Assembly: GCA_963675055.2 (NCBI GenBank)
Contig: CAXXJE010000001.1
Location: 310,001 to 374,000, forward strand
From: PGYT01 sp963675055
GTDB taxonomy: Bacteria; Bacteroidota; Ignavibacteria; Ignavibacteriales; Melioribacteraceae
Direction of reading: 5' to 3'
Length of the DNA: 64,000 nucleotides
Shown: positions 62,661 through 64,000 of the stretch, piece by piece
How positions within the stretch are numbered: position 1 is the first letter of the stretch
Layout: each line of letters starts with the position of its first letter
Position numbers and translations under genes: made by a program
Notes under the pieces: generated by a model
What the model saw: only the letters and a program-made list of their open reading frames with translations
Told to the model about the DNA's origin: nothing
Database searches by the model: none

Positions 62661-63662
62661 TCAGAGATCAATAATTCGCTGCCATATCAAGTCTTCCACA
62701 GGTATTCCATCCTTTAAATACATTTCCTTTCTGGACAAAGCGCGTTCACCCGGATAGAGTATTTCATCTGAATCCTTTGCAGGAGCTGAATCTTTTATAC
62801 TCCTGATTATTTCGTCAACAGTATTATTAATGTAATTGGAATTCGCGAACCTTCCGGGATCAATTGCGATAAACACCTGCGACATTCCTGTGTCATGCCC
62901 GGATTCAATCAGCTCATGACTCGCCTTACCTCCCGACAGTACAGTAGCAATCAAATCAAATACAATGGATAACCCTGAACCTTTCCAAAAACCAATCGGC
63001 AAAACTCTTCTGTTTTCGTAGACAACAGCGGGATCTTTTGTAAGGTTACCTTCATTGTCATATCCCGCCTCGAACGGCAGTTCTTTATTAGCTCGCTTAT
63101 GAGTAGACAACTGTCCGTATGAATATCTTGACATTGCCATGTCGAGTACAATATGTCCATTCTCTCTTGGTACTGCGATACAAAGAGGATTATTTCCTAT
63201 CGCAGGTTCTTTGGAGCCCCAAGGCGGCATCATCGGGAAGGCATTAGTAAATGCAATTAGTATGAATCCCTTTTCAGCAGCATGCCAGCCGAATGCTCCC
63301 GCTCTCATCCAGTGGTTGGCATTTTTAAGAGCGACACAACCCAGTCCATTCTCAGCAGCCAGATCAATTGCGCGGTCTGTAACGGATAAAGCATTAAGAG
63401 GTCCGGGTCCCGACTTTCCATCCCACTGTTCCAAAGCGCCGAATGAGTTAACCTTGACAGGTTCGGCATTTGGATCGATAAAGCCGAGGTTAATTAGCTT
63501 AATAAAAGCAACAAATCTGTTTGTACCATGCGATGCAACACCGTACAAATTGTTCGTTGCGAATATGGACGCGCACAGCTCCGCTCTGTCCGGTTGGAAA
63601 TTATACTTAATCAATTTCCCGGTTAAAACTTCGCAAAGCTCTTCATATTTTAGTTTTATCAT
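62661..63662 (-). CDS. Ldh family oxidoreductase (malate/L-lactate/ureidoglycolate type)
   Basis: 333 residues from MIKLKYEELCEVL. NNLYGVASHGTNRF carries the catalytic His of this family, and NANHWMRAGAFGWHAAEKG, AIGNNPLCIAVPRENG and VLDMAMSRYSYGQL are the NAD-binding signatures of the LDH2/MDH type (PF02615). Close to 2,3-diketo-L-gulonate reductases, so the physiological substrate remains open. The ATG start is preferred to the adjoining GTG. Confidence 0.88.
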   Translation of the reverse strand: MIKLKYEELCEVLTGKLIKYNFQPDRAELCASIFATNNLYGVASHGTNRFVAFIKLINLGFIDPNAEPVKVNSFGALEQWDGKSGPGPLNALSVTDRAIDLAAENGLGCVALKNANHWMRAGAFGWHAAEKGFILIAFTNAFPMMPPWGSKEPAIGNNPLCIAVPRENGHIVLDMAMSRYSYGQLSTHKRANKELPFEAGYDNEGNLTKDPAVVYENRRVLPIGFWKGSGLSIVFDLIATVLSGGKASHELIESGHDTGMSQVFIAIDPGRFANSNYINNTVDEIIRSIKDSAPAKDSDEILYPGERALSRKEMYLKDGIPVEDLIWQRIIDL

Positions 63663-63690
63663 CACCCGAATCTTTCCACGATATAATTAT

Positions 63691-64000
63691 CTATTCACCA
63701 AAATATTTATTATAAATACTATCAATTTGCTCAATTTCTTCTGCGCTCAATTCGACCTCACCTGCCCCGGCATTTGATACAGCCTGCTTAACTGTCCTTG
63801 CGCCGCATAACAGATGCGTAATACCTCGTCTGTTAAATGTCCATGCAAGTGAAAGCTGTGTAAGATTACAATTTTTACCTGCGGCAATACCTGAGAATTC
63901 CTCCAGCATACTATTTACCTTCAGAATATTTTCTTCAGTGAATAAAGAGTGATTATTTCTTAAATCCCCTTTATTATACTTTCGTTCAGAAGTAATTTTA
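63691..64000 (-). CDS. aldo/keto reductase, C-terminal part (cut by window edge)
   Basis: At least 102 residues, open to the edge. KGDLRNNHSLFTEENILKV, NCNLTQLSLAWTFNRRGITH and LLCGARTVKQAVSNAGA match the C-terminal barrel and NADPH-binding end of the aldo/keto reductase family, as in the YccK/Gas2 type. The catalytic Tyr/Lys/His/Asp lie outside the window. 28 bases separate its stop from the Ldh-type gene start, so they are probably co-transcribed. Confidence 0.85.
   Translation of the reverse strand, partial: KITSERKYNKGDLRNNHSLFTEENILKVNSMLEEFSGIAAGKNCNLTQLSLAWTFNRRGITHLLCGARTVKQAVSNAGAGEVELSAEEIEQIDSIYNKYFGE

Overview
The window looks like chromosome of a Bacteroidota/Ignavibacteriota-type bacterium (inference). 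Five predicted secreted proteins or remnants end in the QNYPNPFNP-type C-terminal sorting signal of type IX secretion. The rest of the gene content (AnSME-type radical SAM enzyme, GH125 mannosidase, B12-dependent TonB receptor, DUF819 and AEC carriers) suits a glycan-degrading member of that group. No rRNA and no integron integrase are present in the window.

Left part, about 1-22.9 kb: an integron gene-cassette array. Genes are separated by long sites (about 165-270 bp) that begin with a YYAAC-type R'' box and end with a GTTRRRY-type R' box. The first bases of each cassette are the reverse complement of the start of its own terminal attC (for example GTTAGGTGCC at 7016 with GGCACCTAAC at 9097). 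Cassettes carry: a methyltransferase, membrane sensor-like protein and sodium:solute symporter; an SMC/RloC-like ATPase with a CxxC hook; a small zinc protein with a membrane-anchored S1-domain protein; a DUF2971 protein; an HTH-like protein; a membrane HEAT-like protein; a type IX secreted SBBP protein; and an inverted RelE/RelB-type toxin-antitoxin pair. Beyond 20.5 kb the attC sites are eroded (GNAT, DUF4332-like, methyltransferase, beta-lactamase-like hydrolase).

Three different IS110-family elements, plus part of a second copy of one at the left edge, each sit inside an attC site. Each has a long noncoding segment on one side of its recombinase, where bridge RNA/seekRNA is encoded in this family. 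In the element at 12757-14054 this segment contains a 9-nt match complementary to the attC R' side of its own insertion site and a 6-nt match to the other side. This is consistent with RNA-guided targeting of integron sites.

Middle part, 24-49 kb: ordinary chromosome. It holds a site-2 protease; a very large choice-of-anchor A secreted protein split by a frameshift; a MarR-like regulator with a cysteine-synthase-like enzyme, a cupin and a DUF819 carrier; a histidine kinase; a cobalamin riboswitch with a BtuB-like receptor; a saccharopine-dehydrogenase-like enzyme; an MltF-like transglycosylase; two tandem paralogous secreted proteins; an unidentified structured RNA ending in a terminator; and a FtsX/MacB-like permease.

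Right part, 49-64 kb: a GIY-YIG ORF embedded in a partially duplicated tRNA-Ser(UGA) locus, a cold-shock protein, then a long minus-strand stretch for sugar use: GH125 alpha-mannosidase, EEP-family hydrolase, ROK kinase, two sugar MFS carriers, a SurA-like isomerase, a secreted-protein pseudogene, galE, a sulfatase-maturase-like radical SAM enzyme, an AEC carrier, an Ldh-type dehydrogenase and a partial aldo/keto reductase.
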